Program-made: the position numbers and the translations under genes
Notes under the pieces: generated by a model
Databases searched by the model: none
The model's input: the letters and a program-made list of their open reading frames with translations, nothing else
Told to the model about the DNA's origin: nothing
Assembly (NCBI RefSeq): GCF_030014915.1
Contig: NZ_JAGIXS010000006.1
Span: 248,001 to 312,000 of the forward strand
DNA: 64,000 bases
From: Pelomonas sp. V22
Lineage (GTDB): Bacteria > Pseudomonadota > Gammaproteobacteria > Burkholderiales > Burkholderiaceae_C
Reading direction: 5' to 3'
In this document: positions 62,591-64,000 of the stretch, in pieces
Numbering within the stretch: the stretch's first letter is position 1
Layout of the letters: each line of letters opens with the position of its first letter

Positions 62591-63217
62591 TTACTTCTTG
62601 CCCTTCTTGCCCTTCTTGTCGTCGGCGGCCGGAGCGGCGGCGACAACGATCACTTCTTCCGCTGCCGGTTCCACCGGGGTGGCGACGACCGGGTTCGGCT
62701 TGCCGTGCGTCACGACCTTGATGCCTTCCGGCAGCTTGATGTCGTTGACGTGCAGCGAGTGACCCTTGGTCAGGCCGCTCAGGTCCACTTCGATGAACTC
62801 AGGCAGTTGCTGGGCCAGGCAGGTGATGGCCAGCTCGGTGATCACGTGGTTGACCGTGCACTTGTCGGTCTTGACGGCGACCGAGTTCTCTTCACCGATG
62901 AAGTGCAGGGGCACCTTCTTGGTGATCTTGGTCGTGCTGTCGACGCGCTGGAAGTCGATGTGCAGCACTTGCGGCTTGTACGGGTGCATCTGGAAATCAC
63001 GCAGCAGCACCTTGGACACGACGCCGTTCAGTTCCATGTCGAGGATGGAGCTGTGGAAAGCTTCCTTCTTCAGGGCGTGGAACAGTGCGTTGTGATCGAG
63101 TTCGATCATGGCGGGTTCGCCGGCACCAAAAACAATACCGGGGACCTTGCCCGCGATACGCAGGCGGCGGCTCGCTCCGGTCCCCTGCAGCTTGCGCTCA
63201 AAAGCGACAAAGTTCAT
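62591..63217 (-). CDS. rplY: 50S ribosomal protein bL25 (CTC form)
   Basis: A 208-residue long-form bL25 (general stress protein CTC type) that binds 5S r[21 protein letters not shown] and the block [19 protein letters not shown] are characteristic. The C-terminus is Ala/Val-rich and ends in KKGKKGKK. The ATG at 63217 opens on MNFVAFER. It follows prs on the same strand after 109 bp, the usual order in betaproteobacteria. Confidence 0.96.
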   Translation of the reverse strand: MNFVAFERKLQGTGASRRLRIAGKVPGIVFGAGEPAMIELDHNALFHALKKEAFHSSILDMELNGVVSKVLLRDFQMHPYKPQVLHIDFQRVDSTTKITKKVPLHFIGEENSVAVKTDKCTVNHVITELAITCLAQQLPEFIEVDLSGLTKGHSLHVNDIKLPEGIKVVTHGKPNPVVATPVEPAAEEVIVVAAAPAADDKKGKKGKK

Positions 63218-63326
63218 AACAGACTCCAAACAATGGATGGGCACCCGCGACCAGGTTTGCCCGTGAATTGCAGCGTTGCCGCTGCGGCTTTACGGCCACC
63301 CCGGCTTGCGCCGAGGCGACAGATTC

Positions 63327-64000
63327 TTAGAAATTGTTGTTCTGCTCGCTAAACAGAGAAGTGACCGACTCGCCGTCAGAGATGCGGCGGATCGTCTCGG
63401 CGAACAGGAAGGCCACCGACAGCTGGCGGATCTTGCCGCAGGCCTTGGCCGCGTCATTCAGCGGAATGGTGTTGGTGATCACGACTTCGTCGAGCTGCGA
63501 CTTCGAGATGCGCTCAATGGCCGGGCCCGACAGGATGGGGTGGGTGCAATAGGCGAACACGCTCTTGGCGCCGCGGTCCTTCAGCACCTCGGCCGCCTTC
63601 ACCAGCGTGCCGGCGGTGTCGATCATGTCGTCCATGATCACGCAGTTGCGGCCGTCGATCTCGCCGATCACGTGCATCACTTCGGAGACGTTGGCGGCCG
63701 GACGGCGCTTGTCGATGATGGCCAGGTCGCAGCCGAGCTGCTTGGCCAGTGCACGGGCGCGCACCACGCCGCCGACGTCGGGGCTCACGACCACCAGGTC
63801 GGAATAGTTGCGGGCCTTCAGGTCCGACAGCAGGACCGGCGAGGCATAGATGTTATCGACCGGAATGTCGAAGAAGCCCTGGATCTGGTCAGCGTGCAGG
63901 TCCATCGTGAGCACGCGCTCGACGCCGACGGTTTCCAGCAGGTTGGCCACGACCTTGGCCGAGATCGGCACGCGGGTGGAACGCGGGCGGCGGTCCTGGC
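63327..64000 (-). CDS. prs: Ribose-phosphate pyrophosphokinase (5' end outside window)
   Basis: The frame continues to the right edge, where it reads [20 protein letters not shown], part of the conserved catalytic region. About 224 C-terminal residues are seen. [34 protein letters not shown] and [14 protein letters not shown] (the PRPP-binding loop) are intact. It makes PRPP from ribose 5-phosphate and ATP, a substrate for HisG among others. The GTG at 63971 is an internal codon, not the start. Confidence 0.96.
   Translation of the reverse strand, partial: QDRRPRSTRVPISAKVVANLLETVGVERVLTMDLHADQIQGFFDIPVDNIYASPVLLSDLKARNYSDLVVVSPDVGGVVRARALAKQLGCDLAIIDKRRPAANVSEVMHVIGEIDGRNCVIMDDMIDTAGTLVKAAEVLKDRGAKSVFAYCTHPILSGPAIERISKSQLDEVVITNTIPLNDAAKACGKIRQLSVAFLFAETIRRISDGESVTSLFSEQNNNF

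Noticed and set aside
63327-63971. Complete 214-residue prs starting at GTG 63971
   Set aside because: Conserved Prs sequence continues upstream of this codon to the window edge, so the gene is partial.

Overview
The window is high-GC, densely packed bacterial DNA. Gene content points to a betaproteobacterium of the order Burkholderiales, most likely the Rubrivivax/Leptothrix/Roseateles (Sphaerotilaceae) group. The markers are a YadG/YadH-type ABC pair, bolA and hisG in a row, rsmD-coaD-ferredoxin, prs-rplY-pth, a PHA-granule-region protein, DUF1415 and many c-di-GMP and two-component genes. The family-level placement is inference. No phage, insertion sequence, CRISPR array, tRNA or rRNA was recognised. 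Two partial genes run off the edges: a sensor-kinase-like gene on the left and prs on the right.

Positions 1-9.7 kb are a sensory region. It holds a LytS-type histidine kinase overlapping a relative that has lost its phosphoacceptor His, and a metallo-beta-lactamase-fold lipoprotein divergent from a TetR gene with a palindrome between them, followed by an EipA (DUF1134) gene. Then come two complete diguanylate cyclases flanking a degenerate GGDEF-like protein. Positions 9.8-24.5 kb are one tightly spaced plus-strand unit and the most unusual part of the window: a five-GAF hybrid histidine kinase, a giant hybrid kinase with ten or eleven GAF domains built from in-frame 528-534 bp repeats, a free Hpt protein, a response regulator fused to a class III nucleotide cyclase, a membrane protein with a cyclic-nucleotide-binding domain, and a secreted Ycf48-like propeller. 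Read together they suggest a phosphorelay whose output is a cyclic nucleotide sensed by the next gene product.

Positions 24.5-42.2 kb carry metabolic and transport genes: a TPR lipoprotein, an MFS transporter, two ABC-2 exporters, an M20 amidohydrolase, a molybdopterin oxidoreductase coupled to a lipoprotein peptidase, and a storage-lipid group (PHA-granule protein, acyl-CoA-binding protein, wax ester synthase/DGAT). Positions 42.3-50.7 kb are bolA-hisG-hisD, then a chemoreceptor and an RHH/PIN toxin-antitoxin pair inserted in the his run, then hisC-hisB-hisH-hisA-hisF. hisI and hisE do not follow hisF. rsmD, coaD and a ferredoxin come next, then a convergent HD-GYP response regulator.

Positions 53.7-61.4 kb, on the minus strand, form a cobalamin operon: a B12 riboswitch, btuB, btuF, btuC, an ATPase, cobB and cobQ. 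The right end holds a small secreted protein, pth, rplY and prs. A dispersed intergenic hairpin repeat occurs twice (4.5 kb and 31.7 kb), each time abutting the stop codon of a minus-strand gene.
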